A DNA stretch of 64,000 bases from Hyperoodon ampullatus (Eukaryota; Chordata; Mammalia; Artiodactyla; Ziphiidae). A program made the position numbers and the translations under genes. The stretch is taken from NCBI GenBank assembly GCA_949752795.1, contig CATKHW010000285.1, positions 1,054,001 through 1,118,000 of the forward strand, read 5' to 3'. How positions within the stretch are numbered: position 1 is the stretch's first letter; each line of letters begins with the position of its first letter. Positions 40,526-52,769 of this stretch are shown piece after piece. Below the pieces are notes generated by a model that was not told the DNA's origin, did not search any database, and saw nothing but the letters and a program-made list of their open reading frames with translations.

Positions 40526-41310
40526 CACTATGCTCCATGACACTTCTCATCACAGTGTTACATGCTTTGTCTTCACAATTCTCTATGCACTTGTCATCGC
40601 AATGCTCCATAACCCCATCATAGCAAGCCCCATGTGCTTGTCATCACAATACTCCATGCCCTTGTCGTCACAATTCTCCATGACCTTTGTCATCACAATG
40701 CTCCCTGACACTTGTCGTCAGAATGCTCCCTGAAAACTGTCATGAAAAGGCTCCTTGTCTTTTTCATCACAATGCCCCATGCCATTTTCATCAAAATGCT
40801 CCATGTCATTGTCATCAAAATACTCCACAAGCTTGTCATCAGAATGCTCCATGAACCTTGTCATCACAATCCTCCATGCCCTTGTCATCACAATGCGCCA
40901 TGCCCACTGTCATCACAATAATCCCTGAAACTTGTCAAACCAATGCAACATGCCCCTGTCATCACAATGCTCCATGCCCTTTCATCACAATGCTCTATGA
41001 CCCCTGTCATCACAATGCTCCGTGACTCCAGTCATCACAATGCTTCATGACCTTTGTCATCACAATGGTCCATGCCCTCATCATCACAAGGCTCTGTGAC
41101 CTTTGTCACCACAGCGCTCCATGAACATTTCATCACAATGCTCGGTGACCCTTGTCATCCCAATGCTCAATGCCTTTGTTAGCACAATACTCCATGACCC
41201 ATGGCATCACAATGTGCCATGCGCTTGTCATCACAATGCTCCACATCTTTGTCATCACAATGCTCCATAAACCTTGTCATCACACTGCTCCATGCACTTC
41301 TCATCAAAAT

Positions 41311-42240
41311 GCTCTCTCACCACTGATATCACAATGTTCCATCACTAGTCAACACAATACTCCCTCACCCCTGTCATCACAATATTCCATGACCCTTGTC
41401 ACAACAATGCTACATGCCTTTATCATCACAATGCTCCATTCCCCTGACATCACAATGTTCCATAACCCCTGTCATCACAATGCTCCCTGCCCTTCACAAC
41501 AGAATGCACCACACCCTTGTCATCAAAATGCTCCATGACCTTTGTCATCACAAAGCTCAATGACCCTTGTCATCACAATGCTGCATGCCATTGTCATCAC
41601 AATGCTCCAAGAACCCTCTCATCACATTGTTCCATGCCCTTGTCATCACAGGCTCCCTGATGCTTTTCATCACAATGCTCGATGCCATTCTTATCACAAT
41701 GCTCCATGCGCTTGTCGTTACAATCCTCCATGACCCATGTATCACAGTGTTCCATGCCCTTGTCATCACAATGCTCCTTGCCCCCTCTCATCACAATAAT
41801 CCATGAAACTTTTCAGACCAATGCTCCATGCCCTTGTCATCACAATGCTCCATTACCCCTGTCATAACAATGCTCCATGACCCCTGCCATCACAATGTTC
41901 CACAGCCTTGTCATCACAAGTCTCCATGACCCTTGTCATCACAATGCTCCAAGACCCCTGTAATCACAATGCTCCATGCTCTTGTCATCACAAAGCTCCA
42001 TGACGCATGTCAACAGAATGCTCCATGGCCTTCTCATTCACGATGTTCCATGCCTTTGTCATCACAATGCTCCAAGACTCCTGTAATCGCAATGCTCCAT
42101 GCCCCTTTTCATCTCAATGCTCCATGAACCCTGTCATCACAATGCACCATGCCCATCATCATAATGCTTCAGGCTATTGTCATCACAATGAAACCAAAAT
42201 GCTCCATGACCTCTGTCATCACAATGCTCCAAATCCTTGA
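41311..42240. repeat. Minisatellite macro-repeat, copy 4
   Basis: Landmarks gctctctcac at 41,311 and tgacccctgc at 41,878. The spacing is only 567 bp, about 100 bp (four units) shorter than in the other three copies. The string with gaaaccaaaatg at 42,188 is a mutated version of gaaatcaaaatg in copy 2. Confidence 0.78.
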
Positions 42241-43132
42241 GATCAATATGTTCCATAACACTTATCATCACAACGCCCCATGACGCTCGTCATCACAATT
42301 ATCCATGGTCTTCTCATCACAATGCTCCATGACCTTTGTCATCACAATACTCAATACCCTTGTCATCACAATGCTCCCTGACACTTGTTGTCAGTTTGCT
42401 CCTTGAACCCTGTCATGACAAGGCTCCATGCCTTTTTCATCACAATAATCCATGCCCTTTTCATCACAGTGCTCCAAGACCGCTGTAATCACAATGCTCC
42501 ATGCCCTTGTCATCACAAAGCTCCATGATGCATGTCATCAGAACGCTCCATGGCCTTCTCTTCCCAATGCTCCATGCCCTTGTCATCACAATGCTCCAAG
42601 ACCCCTGTAATCACAATGCTCCATGGCACTTTTCATCAGAATGCTCCATGAGACTTGTCATCACAAGGCTCCATGGTCTTCTCATCACAGTGCTCCAGTA
42701 CCTTGTCATCACAATGCTCCATGACCCCTGTCATCACAGTACTCCATGGACATTTTCAGCCCAATGCTCCATGACCTTCTCATCACAATGCGCCATGACC
42801 CCTGTCATCACAATGCTCCATGACCACTGTCATCACAACGCTCCATGAACCCTGACAACACAATGATCCGGGACTCTTGTCATTAAAGTGCTCCATGACC
42901 ATTGTCATCACAATGATCCATGCGCTTGTCATCCCAATGCTCCATGACCCCTGTAATCACAATGCTCCGTGATGCTTGTCATCACAGTGCTCCATGAACC
43001 TTGTCATCATAATGCTCCTTGCCTTTGTCAACAAAATGGTACATAATCTTGTCATCACAATTCTTCATGCGCTTGTCATCACAATCCTCCATGACCATTG
43101 GGATCACATTGCTTCATGCCCTTGCCATCTCT

Positions 43133-43134
43133 CT
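43133..43134. other. Right junction of 25-bp-unit array and satellite
   Basis: The array ends with cttcatgcccttgccatc and satellite sequence resumes at tcttgcctttctgg, phase position 58 of the monomer. Against the left edge (phase 1,396) this means 399 bp of satellite, or 399 bp plus whole monomers, is missing across the array. Confidence 0.82.
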
Positions 43135-44834
43135 CTTGCCTTTCTGGTTTTTACAGATATTCGGATGTCCCTTTTGACCGGTGGTAAGTGACAATTCTTT
43201 GTAGTGTGGATTTGTATTGCGCGCTTGCTTGATTGGCCAAAAAGGGCGTATGCGTTTTCTTCTGAATATATTCAGGAGAAAAGGCATACGCCCTTTTTGG
43301 CCAAGTGCATCTCTGTCCAATTTGGGATGCTTTTCCTGTGCTTAAAAGGTGATTCCAATTTACCTCTTGAAATATGTTTTGTGCAATTCTGCCTCATTTT
43401 CAAGTCCACTTCATTGCCTTCCCTCAACAGATTTTTGGAAGAGAGTAGTCTTTTATAAGTCTGTAGGTTTGTGATTTGCTGTGCACCTGATCTCCAATTT
43501 TCAAATCCCATCTTTGTGAGCTGGCCGCAAATCCACAATTTTGCTTCAGGACCTATACTGGTTCCAGGGGTCGCTATATTGGTTCCCTGTGGGTGGTTGA
43601 GGCTTTGGTTAATTCTTCCTCCTGCCGGGAACTTGGAGTGACACGTGACCGTCCAAATGCCTACATCTACTCTCTGATTGGTTCTCTCTCTTCCCTTTCA
43701 TCCTCTGCACAATTAGCAAACTGTGCGAACCAGGAGGTTATAGGGGCTGACTCTCCTAAGTTGGGAGATTAATAGTAAAGCAGTTGGAATGCCAAAGTGG
43801 AGCACAAGGAGAGGAAAAATTAGGAGAGTTTTAGAAACCTTTCGCCATCACAGGGTGTCCATTTTCTAGGTTTCCCATACATGTTATAATTGTAGTCATA
43901 TACCCTTATACCTGGAGATTTGGGACACATGGAATGGTGGCATGCATTACTACTTTAAAAGGTCTGCATTTTCTCTCCCAATCTCACCAGTCCTCTCAGT
44001 CCCAAGTGTCCAGCCTTATGTCTCATCCAGCTGTCTTTGCAGATAGGGTCATTCCAGGTTTCATCAGAAACCCTGAAGGAATTGTGTAAGAATTTCGCTG
44101 TTTTTTGGGGTTTTTTTGAAATTCATTTTTATAATGGGGTTGAGCTGATTTTCACTGATGTGTTTATGCCAGTCTAGACACAATTGATTCCCTTACGGAG
44201 ACATATCAATACATAGGTTTTAAGATTCTTAGTAGTCAGATATATTCCTCTGTGGGGCATAGGGGTGTTGAGTCCCGTTCACTGAGGAAGGTGTAGGTCT
44301 TGTCTATTCTGTATTTGGTTTATGGAATGGTACCTGTGCTAATATCAAACTCTGGTTTTATGCATCACCCCACCTCTCCTTCCCCCTTAAGCAGGCATAA
44401 GAGTGTTTTCTAAATGTGAGACACTGTTATCTTTCCTAACTCAGTTCAAGTGTAGCCATGTTTACAGGATCTTCATAAGTGATATCTTATGATAAGTTTC
44501 TTTTTCTCTCTGACTTATTTCACTTGGAATCATCGTACCGAAATCCACCCATTTTGCTGCTACTGGTCTTATGACATTGATTTCATGGCTGAGGGATATT
44601 CCATCGTACGTAAGTAGCACAATTTTTTGAACCATTTTTATATTTCCTGGGATATTTAAGGTGTACCCAAGATGAGGTCCTTGTAAGCAGTGCAGCCCTA
44701 AATTTTGGGGTGTCTCTGTCTTATTGATTTTCAGTTTTCCCAAGGTATATTCCCTAGACTGGAAGTGCCCTTGGCTCTGTAGCTCTGTTCTTTACTTGTT
44801 TTAGGGAACACAATGCACTCCTCCAGAGAGGCAG
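43134..44834. repeat. Satellite monomer 18 (B-like to A-type, lacks first 57 bp)
   Basis: Starts at phase 58. Early part is diverged and B-like (ttgtattgcgcgcttgcttgattgg, gacacgtgacc, gtgtaagaatttc). Between about 44,347 (gtgctaatatc, B marker) and 44,446 (ttcaagtgtagcc, A marker) it becomes A-type. A ~22-bp insertion at about 43,562-43,590 contains a partial repeat of tatactggttcc. Palindrome at 43,233-43,304 has two mismatches. Confidence 0.92.
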
Positions 44835-44990
44835 TTGGCAATTTACATGCCTCCCATCAGCATAACAAGGCTCCCTGTTCTCCAGGGCCTGTCTTGCCTT
44901 TCTGGTTTTTACACATTTTATGGATGTCCCTTTTGCCCGGTGGGAAGTGATACGTCTTTGTAGTGTGGATTTGCATTGCCCGCTTGCTTG
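44100..44990 (-). pseudogene. LINE-1 3'-end-derived segment in monomers 18/19
   Basis: Minus-strand L1-like stretch starting at the T-rich ctgttttttggggttttttt run (A-tail remnant, here with a G cluster). The 3' UTR part is B-like and the ORF2-like part is A-type, ending in a frame at 44,462-44,743 that reads AAKWVDFGTMIPSEIS. It therefore records the B/A switch within one L1 remnant. Confidence 0.8.
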
Positions 44991-46572
44991 CTTGGCCAAA
45001 AAGGGCGTATGCGTTTTCTCCTGAATATATTCAGGAGAAAACGGATACGCCCATTTTGGCCAAGTGCATCATTGTCGAATTTGGGCCCCTCTTCCTGTGC
45101 TTTAAAGGCAATTCCAACGTACCTCTTGAAATCTGTTTCTTGCTATTCTGCCTCGCTTTCAATTCCGCCTCGTTGCCTTCCCTCAACAGATTTTTGGACG
45201 GTAGTTGTCCTTTATTACTCAGCCAGTTTGTGAATTGCTGTGCCCCTGAGCTCCATTTTTCAACTCGATTTTGTGAGCTGACCGCATGTCCAAAATTTTG
45301 GTTCAGGACCTATGCTGGTTCCCGGTTGGTGGCTGAGTCTTTGGTTAATTCTTCTTCCTGCCGGGAAATTACTGTGATATGTGCCCATCCAGATGCCTAA
45401 CAGCTACTCTCTCATTTGTTCTCCCTCTTCCCTTTCATCCTCTGCCAAATTGGAAACCTGTTCGAACCAGGAGGTTAAAGGGGCTGTCTCTCCAAGTTGG
45501 GAGATTGATAGTAAAGCAGATGGAAAGTCAAACCGTAGCACCATGAGAGGCACTATTCATTGAGTTTTAGAAACTTTTCGTATTTACAGTGGGTCCGTTC
45601 TCTAGGTTTCCCGTACATGTTATAGCTGTAGTAATATTCCCTTCAACCTGGAGAGTTGGGACCCATGGAAAGGGTGACCGGCATTTGTGCTTTAAAGGTT
45701 CTGCATTTGCTCACAGAATCTCACCAATCCTCTCAGTCCCAAGTGTCCAGCCTTATGCCACATCCAGCTGTCGTTGTAGATTGGGTCATTCCAGGTTTCA
45801 TCAGAGACCATGAAGGAATTGTAAAGAATTTCCCAGTTTTTTTGTTTTGTTTTTGAAATTCCTTTTTATAGTGGATTTGAGCTGATTCTCGCTGCCATGT
45901 TTATGCCAGTCTAGACACACTTGATTCCCTTACGGAGACATATCAATACATAGGTTTTAAGATTCTTACTAGACAGATATATTCCTCTGTGGGAAATATG
46001 GGGTTTTGAGTCCCTTTCACTGAGGAAGGTGTAGGTCTTGTCTATTCCATAGTTGGTTTTTGGAACGGTACCTGTGCTTATATCAAACTCTGGTTTTATG
46101 CATCACCCCACCTCTCCTTCCCCCTTAATCAGGCATAAGAGTGTTTTCTAAATGTGAGACACTGTTCTCTTTCCTGACTCAGTTAAAGTGTAGCCATGTT
46201 TACAGGATCTTCATAAGTGATATCTTATGATAAGTTTCTTTTTCTGTGTGACTTATTTCACTTAGAATCATCGTACCTGAATCCACCCATTTTGCTGCTA
46301 CTGGTCTTATGACATTGATTTCATGGCTGAGGCATATTCCATCGTAATTAAGTACCACAATTTTTTGAACCATTTTGATATTTCCTGGGATATTTAAGGT
46401 GTACCCAAGTTGAGGTCCTTGTAAGCAGTGCAGCCCTAAATTTTGGGGTGGCTCTGTCTTATTGATTTTCAGTTTTCCCAAGGTATATTCCCTAGACCGG
46501 AAGTGCCCTTGGCTCTGTAGCTCTGTTCTTTACTTGTTTTAGGGAACACAATGCACTCCTCCAGAGAGGCCG
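44835..46572. repeat. Satellite monomer 19 (A-type, 1,738 bp)
   Basis: A-type copy marked by ttttgcccggtggg and ggacggtagttg, both shared with monomer 21. Palindrome 44,991-45,064 has two right-arm changes (cggatacgcccatttt). Confidence 0.95.
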
Positions 46573-47553
46573 TTGGCAATTTACACCCGCCCATCAGCAT
46601 ATCAAGGCTCCCTGTTCTCCAGGGCCTGTCTTGCCTTTCTGGGTTTACACATTTTGTGGATGTCCCTTTTGACCGGTGGGAAGTGATACTTCTTTGTAGT
46701 GCAGATTTGCATTGCCCGCTTTCTTGCTTGGCAAAAAAGGGCGTATGCGTTTTCACCTGAATATATTCAGGAGAAAACGCATACGCCCTTTTTGGTCAAG
46801 TGCATCACTGTCGAAGTAGTGCCCCTCTTCCTGTGCTTTAAAGGCGATTCCAACGTACCTCTTGAAATCTGTTTCCTGCTATTCTGCCTCGCTTTCAAGT
46901 CCGCCTCGTTGCCTTCCCTCAACAGATTTTTGGACGATAGTTGTCCTTTATTACTCGGCCAGTTTGTGAATTGCTGTGCCCCTGAGCTCCATTTTTCAAC
47001 TCGTTTTTGGTGAGCTGACCGCAAGTCCAAAATTTTGGTTCAGAATCTATACTGGTTCCCGGTGTGTGGCTGAGACTTTGGTTAATTCTTCTTCCTGCCG
47101 GGAAATTACAGTGATATGTGTTCGTCCCAATGCCTAACAGCTACTCTCTCATTGGTTCTCCCTCTTCCCTTTCATCCTCTGCCAAATTGGAAACCTGTTC
47201 GAACCAGGAGGTTAAAGGGGCTGTCTCTCCAAGTTGGGAGATTGATAGTAAAGCAGATGGAAAGTCAAACCGTAGCACCAGGAGAGGGACTATTCGTTGA
47301 GTTTTAGAAACTTTTCGTATTCACAGTGGGTCCGTTCTCTAGGTTTCCCGTATATGTTATAGCTGTAGTAATATTCCCTTCAACCTGGAGAGTTGGGACC
47401 CATGGAATGGGTGCCCGGCATTTGTGCTTTAAAGGTTCTGCATTTGCTCACCGAATCTCACCAATCCTCTCAGTCCCAAGTGTCCAGCCTTATGCCACAT
47501 CCAGCTGTCTTTACTTGTTTTAGGGAACACAATGCACTCCTCCAGAGAGGCAG
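46573..47553. repeat. Satellite monomer 20 (A-type, internally deleted, 981 bp)
   Basis: Normal up to catccagctgtc (47,509), then continues directly with tttacttgttttaggg, which is normally about 757 bp further on. The lost part is most of the L1-like segment, including the A-tail remnant. Palindrome is at 46,727-46,800 (cacctg for ctcctg, and a changed left flank). Confidence 0.95.
47509..47510. other. Deletion junction (757-758 bp lost)
   Basis: The left side ends ...agctgtc and the right parent sequence is ...ctgttctttacttg, so only a two-base overlap (tc) is visible at the join. Such short overlap fits end joining better than unequal crossover between repeats, which would remove whole monomers. 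Confidence 0.88.
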
Positions 47554-49292
47554 TTGGCAATTTACATGCCGCCCATCAGCATAACAAGGCTCCCTGTTCT
47601 CCAGGGCCTGTCTTGCCTTTCTGGTTTTTACACATTTTGTGGATGTCCCTTTTGCCCGGTGGGAAGTGATACTTCTTTGTAGTGCAGATTTGCATTGCCC
47701 GCTTGCTTGCTTGGCCAAAAAGGGCGTATGCGTTTTCTCCTGAATATATTCAGGAGAAAACGCGTACGCCCTTTTTGGCCAAGTGCATCATTGTCGAAGT
47801 TGTGCCCCTCTTCCTGTGCTTTAAAGGCAATTCCAACGTACCTCTTGAAATCTGTTTCTTGCTATTCTGCCTCGTTTTCAAGTCCACCTCGTTGCCTTCC
47901 CTCAACAGATTTTTGGACGGTAGTTGTCCTTTATTACTCGGACAGTTTGTGAATTGCTGTGCCCCTGAGCTACATTTTTCAACTCGTTTTTTGTGAGCTG
48001 ACCGCATGTCCAAAATTTTGGTTCAGGACCTATGCTGGTTCCCGGTGGGTGGCTGAAACTTTGGTTATTTCTTCTTCCTGCCCGGAAATTACTGTGATTT
48101 GTGGCCATCCAAATGCCTAACAGCTACTCTCTCATTGGTTCTCCCTCTTCCCTTTCATCCTCTGCCAAATTGGAAACCTGTGCGAACGAGGAGGTTAAAG
48201 GGGCTGTCTCTCCAAGTTGGGAGGTTGATAGTAAAACAGATGGAAAGTCAAACCGGAGCACCAGGAGAGGGACTATTCGTTGAGTTTTAGAAACCTTTCG
48301 TATTTACAGTGTGTCCGTTCTCTAGGTTTCCCGTACATGTTATAACTGTAGTAATATTCCGTTCAACCTGGAGAGTTGGGACCCATGGAATGGGTGCCAT
48401 GCATTATTGCTTTAAAGGGTCTGCATTTGCTCACCCAATCTCACCAATCCTCTCAGTCCCAAGTGTCCAGCCTTATGCCACATCCATCTGTCGTTGTAGA
48501 TAGGGTCATTCCAGGTTTCATCAGAGACCCTGAAGGAATTGTAAAGAATTTCCCAGGTTTTTTGTTTTGTTTTTGAAATTCCTTTTTATAGTGGGTTTGA
48601 GCTGATTCTCGCTGCCAGGTTTATGCCAGTCTAGACACACTTGATTCCCTTAAGGAGACATATCAATCCATAGGTTTTATCATTCTTACTAGTCAGATAT
48701 ATTCCTCTGCGGGAAATATGGGGTTTTGAGTCCCTTTCACTGAGGAAGGTGTAGGTCTTGTCTATTCCATAGTTGGTTTTTGGAACAGTACCTGTGCTTA
48801 TATCAAACTCTGGTTTTATGCATCACCCCACCTCTCCTTCCCCCTTAATCAGGCATAAGAGTGTTTTCTAAATGTGAGACACTGTTCTCTTTCCTAACTC
48901 AGTTCAAGTGTAGCCATGTTTACAGGATCTTCATAAGTGATATCTTACGATAAGTTTCTTTTTCTATGTGACTTATTTCACTTAGAATCATCATACCTGA
49001 ATCCACCCATTTTGCTGCTACTGGTCTTATGACATTGATTTCATGGCTGAGGGATATTCCATCGTACGTAAGTACCACAATTTTTTGAACCATTTTTATA
49101 TTTCCTGGGATATTTAAGGTGTACCCAAGTTGAGGTCCTTGTAAGCAGTGCAGCCCTAAATTTTGGGGTGGAACTGTCTTATTGATTTTCAGTTTTCCCA
49201 AGGTATATTACCTAGACTGGAAGTGCCCTTGGCTCTGTAGCTCTGTTCTTTACTTGTTTTAGGGAACACAATGCACTCCTCCAGAGAGGCAG
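47554..49292. repeat. Satellite monomer 21 (A-type, 1,739 bp)
   Basis: Resembles monomer 19 in its first third (catgccgcccatc, ttttgcccggtggg, ggacggtagttg), the dimer pattern with the shortened monomer 20 between them. Palindrome 47,710-47,783 has one mismatch (cgcgtacg). Confidence 0.95.
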
Positions 49293-51030
49293 TTGGCAAT
49301 TTACATCCCGCCCATCAGCATAACAAGGCTTCCTGTTCTCCAGGGCCTGTCTTGCCTTTCTGGTTTTTACACATTTTGTGGATGTCCCTTTTGCCCGGTG
49401 GGAAGTGCTACTTCTTTGTAGTGCAGATTTGCATTGCCCGCTTGCTTGCTTGGCCAAAAAGGGCGTATGCGTTTTCTCCTGAATATATTCAAGAGAAAAC
49501 GCATACGCACTTTTTGGCCAAGTGCAACATTGTCGAAGTTGTGCCCCTCTTCCTGTGCTTTAAAGGCGATTCCAACGTACCTCTGGAAATCTGTTTCCTG
49601 CTATTCTGCCTCGCTTTCAAGTCCGCCTCGTTGCCTTCTTTCAACAGATTTTTGGACTATAGTTGTCCTTTATTACTCGGCCAGTTTGTGAATTGCTGTG
49701 CCCGTGAGCTCCATTTTTCAACTCGTTTTGGTGAGCTGACCGCAAGTCCAAAATATTGGTTCAGGACCTATACTGGTTCCCGGTGGGTGGCTGAGAATTT
49801 GGTTAATTCTTCTTCCTGCTGGTAAATTACAGTGATATGTGCCCGTCCAAATGCCTAACAGCTACTCTCTCATTGGTTCTCCCTCTTCCCTTTCATCCTC
49901 TGCCAAATTGGAAACCTGTGTGAACCAGGAGGTTAAAGGGGCTGTCCCTCCAAGTTGGAAGGTTGATAGTAAAGCAGATGGAAAGTCAAACCGGAGCACC
50001 AGGAGAGTGACTATTCGTTGAGTTTTAGAAACCTTTCGTATTCACAGTGTGTCCGTTCTCTAGGTTTCCCGTACATGTTATAACTGTAGTAATATTCCGT
50101 TCAACCTGGAGAGTTGGGACCCATGGAATGGGTGCCATGCATTATTGCTTTAAAGGGTCTGCATTTGCTCACCCAATCTCACCAATCCTCTCAGTCCCAA
50201 GTGTCCAGCCTTATGCCACATCCAGCTGTCGTTGTAGATAGGGTCATTCCAGGTTTCATCAGAGACCCTGAAGGAATTGTAAAGAATTTCCCATTTTTTT
50301 TGGTTTGTTTTTGAAATTCATTTTTATAGTGGGTTTGAGCTGATTCTCGCTGCCATGTTTATGCCAGTCTAGACACACTTGATTCCCTTACGGAGACATA
50401 TCAATCCATATGTTTTAAGAGTCTTACTAGTCAGATATATTCCACCGCGGGAAATATGGGGATTTGAGACCCTTTCACTGAGGAAGGTGTAGGTCTTGTC
50501 TAATCAATAGTTGGTTTTTGGAACGGTACCTGTGCTTATATCAAACTCTGGTTTTATGCATCACCCCACCTCTCCTTCCCCCTTAAGCAGGCATAAGAGT
50601 GTTTTCTAAATGTGAGACACTGTTCTCTTTCCTAACTCAGTTCAAGTGTAGCCATGTTTACAGGATCTTCATAAGTGATATCTTATGATAAGTTTCTTTT
50701 TCTGTGTGACTTATTTCACTTAGAATCATTGTACCTGAATCCACCCATTTTGCTGCTACTGGTCTTATGACATTGATTTCATGGCTGAGGGATATTCCAT
50801 CGTACGTAAGTACCTCAATTTTTTGAAACATTTTTATATTTCCTGGTATATTTAAGGTATACCCAAGTTGAGGTCCTTGTAAGCAGTGCAGCCCTAAATT
50901 GTGGGCTGGCTCTGTTTTATTGAGTTTCAGTTTTCCCAATGTATATTCCCTAGACTGGAAGTGCCCTTCGCTCTGTAGATCTCTTGTTTACTTGTTTTAG
51001 GGAACACAATGCACTCCTCCAGAGAGGGAG
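49293..51030. repeat. Satellite monomer 22 (A-type, 1,738 bp)
   Basis: A-type copy. Palindrome 49,449-49,522 is altered on the right arm (attcaagag, acgcacttt). An open frame of 184 codons (49,271-49,825) crosses the palindrome only because single-base losses join frames; it is not a gene. Confidence 0.95.
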
Positions 51031-52769
51031 TTGACAATTTACATCCCGCCCATCAGCATAACAAGTCTCCATGTTCTCCAGGGCCTGTCTTGCCTTTCTG
51101 GTTTTTACACATTTTGTGGATGTCCCTTTTGACCGGTGGGAAGTGATACTTCTTTGTAGTGCAGATTTGCATTGCCCGCTTGCTTGCTTGGCCAAAAAGG
51201 GCGTATGCTTTTTCTCCTGAATATATTCAGGAGAAAACGCATACACCCTTCTTGGCCAAGTGCATCATTGTCGAAGTTGTGCCGCTCTTCCTGTGCTTTA
51301 AAGGCGATTCCAACGTACCTCTTGAAATCTGTTTCCTGCTATTCTGCCTCGCTTTCAAGTCCACCTCGTTGCCTTCCCTCAACAGATTTTTGGACGATAG
51401 TTGTCCTTTATTACTCGGCCAGTTTGTGAATTGCTGTGCCCCTGAGCTCCATTTTTCAACTCGTTTTTGGTGAGCTGACCGCAACTCCAAAATTTTGGTT
51501 CACGACCTATGCTGGTTCCCGGTGGGTGGCTGAGACTTTGGTTAATTCTTCATCCTGCTGGGAAGTTAGAGTGATATATGCCCGTCCAAATGCCTAACAG
51601 CTACTCTCTCATTGGTTCTCCGTCTTCCCTTTCATCCTCTGCCAAATTCGCAACCTGTGGGAACCAGGAGGTTAAAGGGGCTGTCTCTCCAAGTAGGGAG
51701 ATTAATAGTAAAGCAGATGGAAAGTCAAACCGGAGCACCAGGAGAGGGACTATTCGTTGAGTTTTAGAAACCTTTTGTATTCACAGTGTGTCCGTTCTCT
51801 AGGTTTCCCGTACATATTATAACTGTAGTAATATTCCCTTCAAACTGGAGAGTTGGGACCCATGGAATGGTTTCCATGCATTATTGCTTTAAAGGGTCTG
51901 CATTTGCTCACCCAATCTCATCAATCCTCTCAGTCCAAAGTGTCCAGCCTTATGCCACATCCAGCTGTCATTGTAGATAGGGTCATTCCAGGTTTCATCA
52001 GAGACCTTGAAGGAATTGTAAAGAATTTCCCAGTTTTTTTGTTTTGTTTTTGAAATTCCTTTTTATAGTGGGTTTGAGCTTATTCTCGCTGCCATGTTTA
52101 TGCCAGTCTAGATACACTTGATTCCCTTACGGAAACATATCAATACATAGGTTTTAAGATTCTTACTAGTCAGATATTTTCCTGTGCAGGAAATAAGGGG
52201 TTTTGAGACCGTTTCACTGAAGAAAGTGTAGGTCTTCTCTATTCCATAGTTGATTTTTGGAACGGTACCTGTGCTTATATCAATCTCTGGGTTTATTCAT
52301 CACCCCACTTCTCCTTCGCCCATAAGCAGGCATAAGAGTGTTTTCTAAATGTGAGACTCTGTTCTCTTTCCTAACTCAGTTCAAGTGTAACCATGTTTAC
52401 AGGATCTTCATGAGTGATATCTTATGATCAGTTTCTTTTTCTGTGTGACTTCTTTCACTAAGAATCATCGTACCTGAATCCACTCACTTTGCTGCTACTG
52501 GTCTTATGACATTTTTTTAATGGCTGAGGGATATTCCATCGTACATAAGGACCACAATTTTTTGAACAATTTTTATATTTCCTGGCATATTTAAGGTGTA
52601 CCCAAGTTGAGGTCCTTTTAAGCAGTGCAGCCCTAAATTTTCGGGTGGCTCTGTCTTATTGATTTTCAGTTTTCGCAAGGTATATTCCCTAGACTGGAAG
52701 TGCCCTTGGCTCTGTAGCTCTGTTCTTTACTTGTTTTAGGGAACACAATGCACTCCTCCAGAGAGGCAG
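51031..52769. repeat. Satellite monomer 23 (A-type variant, 1,739 bp)
   Basis: The second half carries a distinctive cluster of variants (gtgcaggaaataagggg, gagaccgtttcactgaag, cttcgcccataagcagg, gacatttttttaatgg). The same cluster recurs in monomer 25, 3,717 bp later, which is two monomers plus the SINE insertion. Palindrome 51,187-51,260 has several arm changes. Confidence 0.95.

Larger units (their letters stand above)
29216..43133. repeat. 13.9-kb minisatellite array, unit ~24-25 bp
   Basis: Uninterrupted tandem array of roughly 560 units. The common core is tgtcatcacaatgctccatg, followed by a variable 4-5 bases such as acccc, accct, cccct or gcctt. Most units are 24 or 25 bp. Base composition is asymmetric: the typical plus-strand unit has about three C for each G. 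Spacer words vary while tcatcacaatgctcca is strongly kept. Higher-order repeats are present at 172 bp and at about 2.2-2.6 kb. Units have few stop codons on the plus strand, so frames of 60-155 codons appear by chance (longest 29,620-30,087). These encode monotonous MLHDPCHHNAP-like repeats and are not credible genes. I do not recognise the family. Confidence 0.96.

Noticed and set aside
29216..43133. CRISPR array (short repeats with variable spacers)
   Set aside because: The variable part is only 4-8 bp, units are contiguous, there are no cas-like genes, and the surroundings are mammalian satellite.
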